DNA from: Chloroflexota bacterium
GTDB taxonomy: Bacteria > Chloroflexota > UBA11872 > VXOZ01
Direction of reading: 5' to 3'
Assembly (NCBI GenBank): GCA_009839775.1
Contig: VXOZ01000012.1
Coordinates: 1-5,871 of the forward strand
Length of the DNA: 5,871 nt
The notes below the pieces were generated by a model. It was not told the DNA's origin and did no database searches. It saw only the letters and a program-made list of their open reading frames with translations. Shown one piece after another: positions 1 to 5,510 of this stretch (positions are counted from its first letter, which is position 1; every line of letters begins with the position of its first letter). The translations under genes were made by a program, and so were the position numbers.

Positions 1-315
1 CGCCAGCGCTCCTTCATCTAAGCCGATCTTCTGCAGAATGCTCTGCACGGCGGCGACGTGAAACGGTTCGCCAAAGTGGGACGCGCACATGACCGCAAGC
101 TCGCGATCGGTAAGTCCGAAGTGCTCTGCGGCGCCGCTCTCCACCATTGCGAGCGCTTGGATCGGCTTCGCGGACGAGCGCAGAAACGTCACTCGCTCCG
201 GCTCGCCGGCAGCGTACAGGATGTTTCCCGTCGCGTCCACGACCGCGGCGTGAGCGCGATGCGCGCTTTCCACAAGAGTCCCGCGGGTCACTTCAATCTG
301 CAATGGTTCAAGCAT
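1..315 (-). CDS. Asparaginase II family protein, N-terminal part (cut by left window edge)
   Basis: The reverse strand reads open for 105 codons from an ATG at 315 to the window edge, so the C-terminal part lies outside. The peptide has the asparaginase II (PF06089-type) pattern. An early Arg-Gly-x-Leu-Val-Glu-Ser-x-His stretch lies at residues 11-19. A Phe-Leu-Arg-Ser-Ser-Ala-Lys-Pro-Ile-Gln-Ala-Leu block lies at 44-55, and Cys-Ala-Ser-His-Phe-Gly-Glu at 77-83 (many relatives have Ser-His-Ser-Gly-Glu). Members are thought to hydrolyse L-asparagine to aspartate and ammonia, but the family is distinct from the classical type I/II bacterial asparaginases and few members have been characterised. 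The start is well supported: AGGAG (reverse strand, 326-322) sits 6 nt before the ATG. The gene is divergent from the oxidoreductase at 468, across a 152-bp spacer. The family assignment is firm; substrate and activity are inferred. Confidence 0.88.
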   Translation of the reverse strand, partial: MLEPLQIEVTRGTLVESAHRAHAAVVDATGNILYAAGEPERVTFLRSSAKPIQALAMVESGAAEHFGLTDRELAVMCASHFGEPFHVAAVQSILQKIGLDEGALA

Positions 316-467
316 GAATCGCTCCTAAGCCCTATTCAGCACGTGCCAGCGTACCATAGAATGGCGGTAGCGTGGCCGCGGGCACATACGGCTGTAAGTG
401 GCGTGGCAACGATGCCGGACGGTATCCTGTGAGACTTTTGGATAGTGAAGAAGGGAAGGTTGCAACC

Positions 468-1658
468 ATGGGACGTCTCAACATCGCATTGATCGGCGCG
501 GGACGGCGGGGCGGAGGCACTCACGCGCCGGTCATTGGCGCCCTGGACGATGTGTTCAACTTTGTGGCGGTATGCGACGCCAAAGAGGAACGGGCGCAAG
601 AGGTGGCGGCCCGCTATGGCTGTAAGGCGTACACGTCCGCGCGCGACCTCGTCAAGAACGAAACGCTCGATATTGCCGACATCGTTGTGCCCGGCGACGC
701 GCATCACGCCCTGAGCTGTTTCTTCTCGTCTCACGGCGTCCACCAGATCGTCGAGACGCCCATCGCCGTCACCCTGCCCTTGGTCGATCTCATGATTGAG
801 ACCGCGCGGCAGAACGGCGTCAAGCTTGAGGTGGCGGAGAACTATCACCGTCAACCGCTCTTGCGCCTGCGGCAAGCTGTCATCGACTCTGGTGCTATCG
901 GTGAGGTCAGCCGCATCTATCGCATCTTCGAAGAGGGCGGTTTCCACGGCATGAGCATTCTGCGCCTCTGGGCGGGGGCCGAGCCCACGGGCATCATGGG
1001 CATATCGCATACCAGCCCGGTCGTTCCCATTGTCGACTTCAGGCTACGGCACCATGCAGACGAACGGCTCTCGATTGGCATCATTGAATTTGCCAACGGC
1101 GTGGCAGCGCTGTCCGCCTATTCCAATGTCATCCATGCGCGGGCACTAGGTCGCGGCGCGTTTCGCTTCTCGCAGATTGACGGTACGCGCGGCGCAATTG
1201 TGGGCGATGAAGTCCACGCTGTTGCCGCTGACGCCCTGCAGTCTGGCGCCCAGAGCACGCCGGTTCTGCCACAGCGGGTGACGAGCGAGAGAAACGGGAT
1301 AGAGATTCTCAAGCGTCTTGAAGTGCCCCTATCCGATCGGATCGTAACCTGGGAAAACCCCTTTAGCCGCTATCCTCTGACCGAGGATCAAGTGCAAGTG
1401 GCCGACGAATTGCTCAGCATTGCTACGGCAGTGCGCGAGAATGCCGAGCCGGCCTACGGCGCGCCGGCCGCGCGGCTCGATCAGGAGATGGACATCGCGA
1501 TGCTAGAATCCGGAGAGAAGGACCGCACGACTATCTCCCTGCCTCTGCAGCAGCCTACCCAACACGAAGAGCGCATTCATGAGAGTTTCATGGAAAAATA
1601 TGGTTGCGGGCCCACGGACGTAGACCGGCTTGTGGACACGTTCTTCTATCGTAACTGA
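468..1658 (+). CDS. Gfo/Idh/MocA family NAD(P)-dependent oxidoreductase with altered EKP motif
   Basis: This encodes a 396-residue protein of usual length for the family. The N-terminal Rossmann fold shows a Gly-rich loop (I-G-A-G-R-R-G-G-G, about residues 9-17) and a strand ending V-A-V-C-D at 33-37, where an acidic residue typically contacts the adenosine ribose. The C-terminal Gfo/Idh domain follows from about residue 130, with a G-x-H-G-M-S-I-L-R-L-W-A-G segment near 158-170. Members oxidise or reduce sugars, inositols and related polyols; the substrate cannot be told here. The family's Glu-Lys-Pro motif reads Glu-Thr-Pro (96-98), so the lysine usually considered catalytic is absent. The frame stays open upstream to an ATG at 372, but I prefer the ATG at 468: the GAAGG purine stretch lies 8 nt before it, the Rossmann strand begins at residue 4, and the extra 32 residues look non-domain. 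The cupin gene 83 nt downstream is probably co-transcribed. Confidence 0.9.
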   Translation: MGRLNIALIGAGRRGGGTHAPVIGALDDVFNFVAVCDAKEERAQEVAARYGCKAYTSARDLVKNETLDIADIVVPGDAHHALSCFFSSHGVHQIVETPIAVTLPLVDLMIETARQNGVKLEVAENYHRQPLLRLRQAVIDSGAIGEVSRIYRIFEEGGFHGMSILRLWAGAEPTGIMGISHTSPVVPIVDFRLRHHADERLSIGIIEFANGVAALSAYSNVIHARALGRGAFRFSQIDGTRGAIVGDEVHAVAADALQSGAQSTPVLPQRVTSERNGIEILKRLEVPLSDRIVTWENPFSRYPLTEDQVQVADELLSIATAVRENAEPAYGAPAARLDQEMDIAMLESGEKDRTTISLPLQQPTQHEERIHESFMEKYGCGPTDVDRLVDTFFYRN

Positions 1659-1741
1659 GCCGGAATCCAGTCTCTTGGATGACAAGCGACAAATAAGACC
1701 ATTGCCGGTACGTGAACCTAAAAACGCGAAAGGATTGCAAA

Positions 1742-2077
1742 ATGAAACAACCGGTAGTTATTTCGTGGGACGAAGCGCGCAAGCGCGTTCACGAACGGGG
1801 CTTCTCATTGCCGTTCGTGGGCGAGCAGACCGGCGCCGAAGTGCTGCAACTCCATCTCTCCTCGATCAATCCGGGTGAGGCGGCCCACGAACCCCACGTG
1901 CATGAGGGCGAAGAGATCATGTTTCTCATCACCGGCAGCGGCATGGCGACGCTTGGTGAGGAAGAGCAGCCCATGGAGGCAATGGCCGCGCTCTTTGCGC
2001 CGGAAGGCACACGCCACGGCCTGCGCAACAACGGCGAGTCGCCGATAACGTACTTGGTGATCCGCACAAGCGAGTAA
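1742..2077 (+). CDS. Small single-domain cupin protein
   Basis: This is a 111-residue protein consisting almost entirely of one cupin beta-barrel. Cupin motif 1 is complete: His52-x-His54-x3-Glu58-x6-Gly. Motif 2 is also complete: Pro87-x-Gly89-x2-His92-x3-Asn96. All four expected metal ligands (H52, H54, E58, H92) are therefore present, so a divalent metal site is likely. Single-domain cupins of this size include sugar isomerases, dioxygenases and non-enzymatic ligand binders, and nothing here decides between them. An ATG at 1712 gives ten more residues, but AAAGGA at 1729-1734 lies 7 nt ahead of the ATG at 1742, which I chose. It follows the Gfo/Idh gene on the same strand with no convincing promoter in the 83-nt gap, so the two may act in one sugar or polyol pathway. 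That link is inference from position. A terminator follows 14 nt after the stop codon. Confidence 0.88.
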   Translation: MKQPVVISWDEARKRVHERGFSLPFVGEQTGAEVLQLHLSSINPGEAAHEPHVHEGEEIMFLITGSGMATLGEEEQPMEAMAALFAPEGTRHGLRNNGESPITYLVIRTSE

Positions 2078-2090
2078 GTTGCTCGCATAT

Positions 2091-2127
2091 CTCGCTGCGA
2101 TTTCCCACCGCAGCCGGAGGTGTTTTT
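2091..2127 (+). terminator. Rho-independent terminator of the oxidoreductase-cupin unit
   Basis: GCTGCG (2094-2099) pairs perfectly with CGCAGC (2109-2114) around a 9-nt loop. CTC (2091-2093) can extend the stem with GAG (2117-2119) across a 2-nt bulge. A run of five T follows at 2123-2127, three bases after the stem. The position just after the cupin stop codon fits termination of that transcript. The bulge and the short T run keep confidence moderate. Confidence 0.6.
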
Positions 2128-2214
2128 GCTGCGCGTGAGCTGTAAGTGTCAGGTAATTCGTTGACGGATTTGGCAGAAAGAGCGGTGGGCCTGGAGTCTC
2201 ACATTCCGTTGGAC

Positions 2215-2319
2215 ATGTCATTCCGAGCGCAGCGAGGAATCTCGTGTGGTGAGGTCACGAAACTACATGCGGCATGACCCTAGATTCCTCATTGCGCTAC
2301 GCTCCATTCGGAATGACAT
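2215..2319. repeat. MITE/REP-like inverted-repeat element with asymmetric arms
   Basis: The left arm (2215-2242) starts ATGTCATTCC and ends AGGAATCT. The reverse complement of the right arm (2282-2319) starts with the same ATGTCATTCC and ends with the same AGGAATCT. Between these blocks both arms carry a GAGCG(C/T)AGCG core. The right arm has two additional 5-base blocks flanking its core (GAATG and CAATG when read as the left arm is read), making it 10 bases longer. About 39 bases (2243-2281) separate the arms. From memory, similar GTCATTCCGA...GAGGAATCT palindromes occur in many copies in various environmental bacterial genomes, so this is probably one copy of a dispersed non-coding family. 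No clear target-site duplication is visible. Confidence 0.75.
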
Positions 2320-2493
2320 AAGTCACTCTCATGGGTCGTGTGCCGCCAGTAAGCCTGACTAACTGCCCAGTTTTACGCAACCCGTGTCGAATCGAGCCGC
2401 CTGTCCATAGTGGTCGAGTCCGAAACGACGCGCAGTGGGATTTGGGGGTGTTCTCAGGGTCGGCTCTGAGACCGAAAGACCGCCCGAAACGCT

Positions 2494-2523
2494 TTGACCG
2501 TAGATTCAGCGGAGTGCTATAGT
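2494..2523 (+). promoter_or_regulatory. Sigma70-type promoter for the rpmH operon
   Basis: TTGACC (2494-2499) resembles a -35 box and TATAGT (2518-2523) a -10 box, with an 18-bp spacer. The predicted start, near 2530, would give a leader of about 27 nt before the rpmH ATG at 2557. The two boxes have one and two mismatches to the E. coli consensus. A promoter here is expected because an unrelated unit with its own terminator lies upstream. Confidence 0.65.
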
Positions 2524-2556
2524 AAAATCAGATAAAGGTAAGAAGGATACTACTGG

Positions 2557-2694
2557 ATGCCGAAGAGAACCTATCAACCGAAAGTGCGGCGCCGGTTGCG
2601 CAGGCACGGTTTTCGTGCGCGCATGTCCACGCGAGCGGGACGGCGGATCATAAAGCACCGGCGGGACAAGCAGCGTACGCGGCTGACCGTCTGA
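2557..2694 (+). CDS. rpmH: 50S ribosomal protein L34 (bL34)
   Basis: This encodes a 45-residue, very basic protein with the L34 signature. It begins M-P-K-R-T-Y-Q-P (many relatives begin M-K-R-T-Y-Q-P), continues with R-R-H-G-F-R-A-R-M at residues 15-23 and T-R-A-G-R-R at 25-30, and ends R-L-T-V. L34 binds 23S rRNA in the large subunit. Its length is normal for the family. AAGGA (2543-2547) precedes the ATG by 9 nt, and a good promoter lies just upstream. It is the first gene of the rpmH-rnpA-yidD-yidC-jag cluster, an order conserved over many bacterial phyla. dnaA, its frequent upstream neighbour, is missing here. The stop codon TGA overlaps the first arm of an inverted repeat that brackets the spacer before rnpA. 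Confidence 0.97.
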   Translation: MPKRTYQPKVRRRLRRHGFRARMSTRAGRRIIKHRRDKQRTRLTV

Positions 2695-2805
2695 GCCGGC
2701 TCGACCTTCTTCATCCTTTCCGTTCAGAGCGCGCGTTCCTGGCGCGCCCCTGCGTGGGAGTACGTGAGCGAGAGCCGCTGAAGTGCCTGGTCACTGTGCC
2801 GGCTC
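2693..2805 (+). promoter_or_regulatory. Structured rpmH-rnpA spacer, possible control element
   Basis: GAGCCGGC (2693-2700, beginning inside the rpmH stop codon) is the exact reverse complement of GCCGGCTC (2798-2805), which ends three bases before the rnpA ATG. Between them lies a perfect 6-bp GC hairpin, GCGCGC (2729-2734) with GCGCGC (2742-2747) around a 7-nt loop. No T run follows, so it is not an ordinary terminator. In the transcript the long-range helix would close the whole spacer and could hide the rnpA initiation region. The first arm is also part of a 10-nt self-palindrome, so the pairing may be fortuitous. Confidence 0.3.
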
Positions 2806-2808
2806 TGC

Positions 2809-3174
2809 ATGAGGATCGAACCAACGGAGAAGATCAAGAAACAACGTGATTTTGCTGCCGTCCTGGCACACGGCAAAGCATGGTCGGCGCACTCCATTAG
2901 AGTAGTCGCTAAACCAAACCGCCTCACGTTCAGCCGGTGTGGTTTCATTACATCGAAACGGCTTGGCAATGCCGTAACCCGCAACCGTGTCCGCCGGCGG
3001 CTGCGTGAATCTGTGCGGCTGTACTACCCACACGTACAACCGGGCATGGACCTGGTGTTCATTGCCCGGCGGAGTGCGGTCAAGGCCTCCTTTTGGCAGT
3101 TGCACCGCCACGTGCAGACGGTGCTGAGGCGTGCCCGCTTGCTGCCTCCAGAATACGAAGCGAAGCAACCGTAG
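2809..3174 (+). CDS. rnpA: Ribonuclease P protein component
   Basis: This is the 121-residue protein subunit of RNase P, which works with the catalytic RNA (RnpB) to remove 5' leaders from precursor tRNAs. It has the family's basic RNR motif: R-L-G-N-A-V-x-R-N-R-V-R-R-R-L-R-E at residues 51-67. Before it is an aromatic/hydrophobic strand (F-S-R-C-G-F-I, 41-47) and after it a D-L-V-F-I-A-R strand (81-87). Length is normal. The ATG at 2809 is the only usual start codon in frame after an upstream stop at 2779. No Shine-Dalgarno sequence precedes it: the 20 bases before it are pyrimidine-mixed. Translation may therefore be weak or coupled through RNA structure. It lies 114 nt after rpmH and 39 nt before yidD, as in the standard cluster. 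Confidence 0.96.
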   Translation: MRIEPTEKIKKQRDFAAVLAHGKAWSAHSIRVVAKPNRLTFSRCGFITSKRLGNAVTRNRVRRRLRESVRLYYPHVQPGMDLVFIARRSAVKASFWQLHRHVQTVLRRARLLPPEYEAKQP

Positions 3175-3213
3175 GATGTACCGACACAGTCCCTTACGGA
3201 GAGAGGTCAACGC

Positions 3214-3480
3214 GTGTCCTTCAGCAGCACAGTAGCGCTCCGGCTCATTCAAGCGTACCGGCTGGCGATTTCGCCGCTGCTGCCGCCGAGTTGCCGCTAT
3301 GCGCCAACGTGCTCGGAGTATTGTTACGACGCCATTGCCCAGTATGGACTGCTCCGAGGCGGCTGGCTCGGCATGAAGCGCATCGCGCGCTGCCACCCGT
3401 TCCATCCCGGCGGCGTCGATCCGGTACCCGAGATCGCTTGTGAGGACACAGCGACAGGCAGCCGCCCACGGCGGACGTAA
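3214..3480 (+). CDS. yidD: Membrane protein insertion efficiency factor YidD
   Basis: This encodes an 88-residue protein with the whole YidD signature. An N-terminal amphipathic helix (about residues 7-20) is followed by S-P-L-L-P-P-S-C-R-Y-A-P-T-C-S-E-Y at 20-36, then K-R-I-A-R-C-H-P-F-H-P-G-G-V-D-P-V-P at 55-72. The conserved cysteines C27, C33 and C60 are present. YidD is a small peripheral inner-membrane protein that assists insertion of membrane proteins by YidC and Sec. The start is a GTG; the strong purine tract GGAGAGAGG (3198-3206) lies 7 nt before it. The C-terminal 14 residues are not conserved and look disordered. Its place between rnpA and yidC is the usual one. An unusually long 135-nt spacer with hairpins separates it from yidC. 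Confidence 0.95.
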   Translation: MSFSSTVALRLIQAYRLAISPLLPPSCRYAPTCSEYCYDAIAQYGLLRGGWLGMKRIARCHPFHPGGVDPVPEIACEDTATGSRPRRT

Positions 3481-3512
3481 GCGGAGACGGGACGCGGCAA
3501 GGCCATAACATT

Positions 3513-3553
3513 GCGCTCTTGGCTGTGATGAATCATCCGAGAACAGAGAGCGC
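3513..3553 (+). promoter_or_regulatory. Imperfect 41-nt hairpin in the yidD-yidC spacer
   Basis: GCGCTCT (3513-3519) pairs perfectly with AGAGCGC (3547-3553). Nested inside are CTGT (3523-3526) with ACAG (3543-3546) and GATG (3527-3530) with CATC (3534-3537) around a 3-nt loop. The left side carries a 3-nt bulge and the right side a 5-nt bulge. An alternative inner helix, TCTTGG (3517-3522) with CCGAGA (3537-3542), competes with these. No T run follows, so it may be a processing or stability element. It could also be chance, given the GC content. Confidence 0.3.
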
Positions 3554-3574
3554 CGGCCCGCCGTAAAGACAAGA

Positions 3575-3595
3575 CCGAGAGACTCGGCAGATTTT
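3575..3595 (+). terminator. Weak terminator-like hairpin just before yidC (possible attenuator)
   Basis: CCGAG (3575-3579) and CTCGG (3583-3587) form a 5-bp stem with a 3-nt loop, followed after four bases by TTTT (3592-3595). The AAGGA purine stretch begins at the next base (3596). The stem is short and the T run brief, so full termination is unlikely. Partial attenuation before yidC is possible. Confidence 0.25.
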
Positions 3596-3615
3596 AAGGA
3601 AGAGAAGCGGTTTCA

Positions 3616-4692
3616 GTGGAATTCTTCAGCACGCTCTGGAACGACATCCTCGTCGGCGGTTTGCAGAGCGGCTTGCTCGGACTCTACGATCTGACCGATC
3701 GCATGAACGTGCCGAGCTTCGGCATTGCCATCATAATCTTTACGATAATCGTTCGCCTCATCCTGTTTCCGCTTAGCGTCACGAGTCTCCGCTCTTCGCG
3801 CCGGATGCAGTTGCTCTCGCCGCGCCTGAAGGAGTTGCAGCGGCAGCACAAGGGCGACCGCCAAGCCATGGGTCAGGCGCAGATGGAGCTCTATAGGCAG
3901 CACGGCGTCAATCCGCTCATGGGCTGCCTGCCCCAACTGGCGCAATTGCCGGTTCTCTTTGCCCTTTACTGGGCCATCATTGGCGTGACCAACGACGAGG
4001 CCACGAAAGCCGGCTTGGAGATGGCGTTCCTGTGGATCGCCGACTTGGCCGTGCCCGACGTCTGGCTGCCGCCCGGTGTGGACTTGCCGTTCAAGCTGCC
4101 CGGCGCGCTGGCGCTCACCGCCGGCGCCACGCAGTGGGTCGTGCAACGTATGATGATGAATCGCATGACCAACGACCCGCAGCAGCAGATGATCCAGAAC
4201 GTCATGCAGTTCATGCCCATCATGATCGTCTTCTTCGCCATGCAGTTTCCCGCGGGACTTGCCTTATACTGGGTGGTATCGAATATCTTCAGCATCGGGC
4301 AGCAATGGGTGATCATGCGGGATAAGAGTTTGGAAAGACCGCCAACTGCCCCGGCCGCCGCACCCGCAACCACCAAGGACGAGAGTGGTGAAGAGACACA
4401 AGCGCCACCTGCTGCCCCAGCCGACACCGGGAACAAAACAAGAGAAACGCCCCAACCACCCCCGCAACCATCAGCGGAAGAGGCGCAGGAACGCCCCAGT
4501 GGGCTCTTGGGTGGGTTATCATTTGGGGGGATGAAGCGAACGGCCATACCCGAGCTAACCGAGACGACTCTACAGGAACTCGGCCTGGATAACGCTGACG
4601 ACCAGGGCAACGGCGTGTCAAAACAAGCGCCCAAAACTGGCAAATCGAGGTCGCGCAAGAGGGAGAAGAAAAAAGGTGGCGGAAAGCGTTGA
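3616..4692 (+). CDS. yidC: Membrane protein insertase YidC/Oxa1 (short type) with long basic C-terminal tail
   Basis: This 358-residue insertase folds and inserts inner-membrane proteins, alone or with SecYEG. The large periplasmic domain of proteobacterial YidC is absent. Hydrophobic segments lie near residues 34-55, 104-124, 160-176 and 200-229, with a shorter one near 136-146. The first contains the groove arginine (I-I-V-R47-L-I-L-F-P-L), which receives substrates in the family. Residues 56-100 form the charged cytoplasmic coiled-coil hairpin, followed by G-V-N-P-L-M-G-C-L-P-Q-L-A-Q at 97-110. No lipobox signal peptide is seen. Residues from about 239 on are a non-membrane tail, rich in Pro, Ala, Glu and Gln, ending in a strongly basic stretch (343-358) that could touch the ribosome. 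The start is a GTG, with GAGAAG about 8 nt upstream and AAGGA 15 nt upstream. It overlaps jag by 17 nt. Confidence 0.94.
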   Translation: MEFFSTLWNDILVGGLQSGLLGLYDLTDRMNVPSFGIAIIIFTIIVRLILFPLSVTSLRSSRRMQLLSPRLKELQRQHKGDRQAMGQAQMELYRQHGVNPLMGCLPQLAQLPVLFALYWAIIGVTNDEATKAGLEMAFLWIADLAVPDVWLPPGVDLPFKLPGALALTAGATQWVVQRMMMNRMTNDPQQQMIQNVMQFMPIMIVFFAMQFPAGLALYWVVSNIFSIGQQWVIMRDKSLERPPTAPAAAPATTKDESGEETQAPPAAPADTGNKTRETPQPPPQPSAEEAQERPSGLLGGLSFGGMKRTAIPELTETTLQELGLDNADDQGNGVSKQAPKTGKSRSRKREKKKGGGKR

Positions 4693-5410
4693 AGCAACCG
4701 GCAAGACCGTGGAAGATGCGATACAGAACGCCCTTGAGGAACTCGGCGCCTCGCGCGAAGCCGTGACGGTCCGGGTTCTCAGCGCGGGCACTGGGGGCCT
4801 TTTTGGCATTGGCGGAGGGGAAACCCGCGTTCTCGTGGAACTGAAACCGGAAGGCGCTCCTAAAGAGACTGACGAGGACGAAATCCCTGAGGAACCCACC
4901 GCTCCTGAACCGGCGCCGGCCGCCTCCGAACTGCCGCTGGCCCAGGAACAGCTTGACGACGCGACAGAGTTGCTCCGCGAGTTCTTTCACCACCTTGGCA
5001 GCGAGGTCACCGTTGAGGTAACCGGCACGGACCCGCTCCGGCTCAACGTCTCCGGCGAGGGTACCGACGCGTTCGTCGGCAAGCGTGGCACCACGCTACG
5101 CTCGATTCAGTTCCTCTATAACCTTATGCTGACGAAGCAGCTTGGCGAGCACGATCTCGTGGTGGTGGACATTGGCGGCTATCGCCAGCGCCGCGAGGAG
5201 TTGCTCACCGGCATGGCCCGCCGCTTGGCAGACCTCGTCCGTGAAAACGGCAAGGCGATCACCCTGGAAGCCATGCCGCCCCATGAACGGCGTATAATCC
5301 ACCTCACCCTCGCTGAGGACGACGACGTAGCCACCCACTCCACCGGCACGGGCGACGAGCGACGCGTCGTCATCGAACTCCAGACGTCAGACGCCGAGGC
5401 GCAGGAGTAG
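4676..5410 (+). CDS. jag: Jag/KhpB (SpoIIIJ-associated) RNA-binding protein, KH-R3H
   Basis: This 244-residue protein has the full Jag architecture. The Jag-N domain covers residues 1-56 (V-E-A-T-G-K-T-V-E-D-A near 5-15, then G-L-F-G-I-G-G-G). An acidic, proline-rich linker spans about 58-88. The KH domain spans about 92-167 with the GxxG loop G135-K-R-G138, and the R3H domain about 172-235 with R205-x3-H209 in E-R-R-I-I-H. In Gram-positive bacteria this protein (Jag, KhpB, EloR) binds RNA, partners with KhpA and affects cell elongation and division; its role here is inferred from the family. The start is a GTG inside the end of yidC (17-nt overlap), with GGGAG at 4661-4665 about 10 nt before it, so translation is probably coupled. 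It is the last gene of the cluster; mnmE, often next in other genomes, does not follow. Confidence 0.95.
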   Translation: MAESVEATGKTVEDAIQNALEELGASREAVTVRVLSAGTGGLFGIGGGETRVLVELKPEGAPKETDEDEIPEEPTAPEPAPAASELPLAQEQLDDATELLREFFHHLGSEVTVEVTGTDPLRLNVSGEGTDAFVGKRGTTLRSIQFLYNLMLTKQLGEHDLVVVDIGGYRQRREELLTGMARRLADLVRENGKAITLEAMPPHERRIIHLTLAEDDDVATHSTGTGDERRVVIELQTSDAEAQE

Positions 5411-5419
5411 GCGCTCGGT

Positions 5420-5510
5420 CCTCTCCGCAAACATAACGAGATCTTTGCCTAGCCTCGGCCAGAGCGCTAAGAATGCTCCTTCTCCTTGCGGAGAGGGTTG
5501 GGGTGAGGGG
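5420..5510. repeat. REP-like palindrome in the convergent jag/birA spacer
   Basis: CCTTCTCC (5478-5485) pairs with GGAGAGGG (5490-5497) around a TTGC loop, 8 bp with one G-U pair. It is followed by a G-rich tail, TTGGGGTGAGGGG (5498-5510). From memory, similar CTCTCC-TTGC-GGAGAGGGTTGGGGTGAGGG units are dispersed in many bacterial genomes. Upstream, CCTCTCCGCAA (5420-5430) is an exact 11-bp reverse complement of TTGCGGAGAGG (5486-5496), so a competing long-range pairing is possible, or there is a remnant of a second unit. No T run is present. Lying between two converging genes, it may act as an end signal for both, but that is inference. Confidence 0.6.

Larger units (their letters stand above)
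2078..2556. other. Gene-free stretch between cupin and rpmH
   Basis: No convincing gene lies in these 479 bases. In order, the stretch holds the cupin terminator (2091-2127), an inverted-repeat element (2215-2319), a small 6-bp hairpin (TCTCAG 2452-2457 with CTGAGA 2466-2471, 8-nt loop) and the rpmH promoter (2494-2523). A 63-codon open frame at 2331-2522 has no recognisable family or ribosome binding site and runs into the promoter, so I treat it as chance. I found no cluster of DnaA boxes, although rpmH often lies near dnaA and the origin. Confidence 0.7.

Noticed and set aside
58..432. 124-codon open frame on the plus strand
   Set aside because: It is antisense to the asparaginase II gene, whose conserved motifs and ribosome binding site are clear. 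The frame has no domain.
372..467. Upstream ATG extension of the Gfo/Idh gene by 32 residues
   Set aside because: There is no good ribosome binding site at 372, whereas the ATG at 468 has one and starts right before the first Rossmann strand.
316..467. Promoters in the divergent asparaginase/oxidoreductase spacer
   Set aside because: I tried several -35/-10 pairings on both strands (for example a TGAATA on the reverse strand), but none had both boxes acceptable. A GCACGTGC palindrome at 339-346 is too short to call an operator.
336..1010. 224-codon open frame on the minus strand
   Set aside because: It lies antisense to the well-supported Gfo/Idh gene, shows no recognisable family, and its composition fits a shadow frame of a GC-rich gene.
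2364..2412. tRNA-like T-arm sequence (GTGTCGAATC)
   Set aside because: The flanking bases do not form the T stem, and no acceptor or anticodon stem can be placed around it.
2331..2522. 63-codon open frame between cupin and rpmH
   Set aside because: It has no ribosome binding site and no recognisable sequence, and it overlaps the -35 and -10 boxes of the rpmH promoter.
2078..2556. Replication origin (oriC) upstream of rpmH
   Set aside because: The position made it worth checking, but I saw no set of TTATNCACA-like boxes and no AT-rich unwinding stretch, and dnaA is absent.
4313..4993. 226-codon open frame on the minus strand
   Set aside because: It is antisense across the yidC tail and the jag start. 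Both sense genes have clear family motifs, so this is a shadow.
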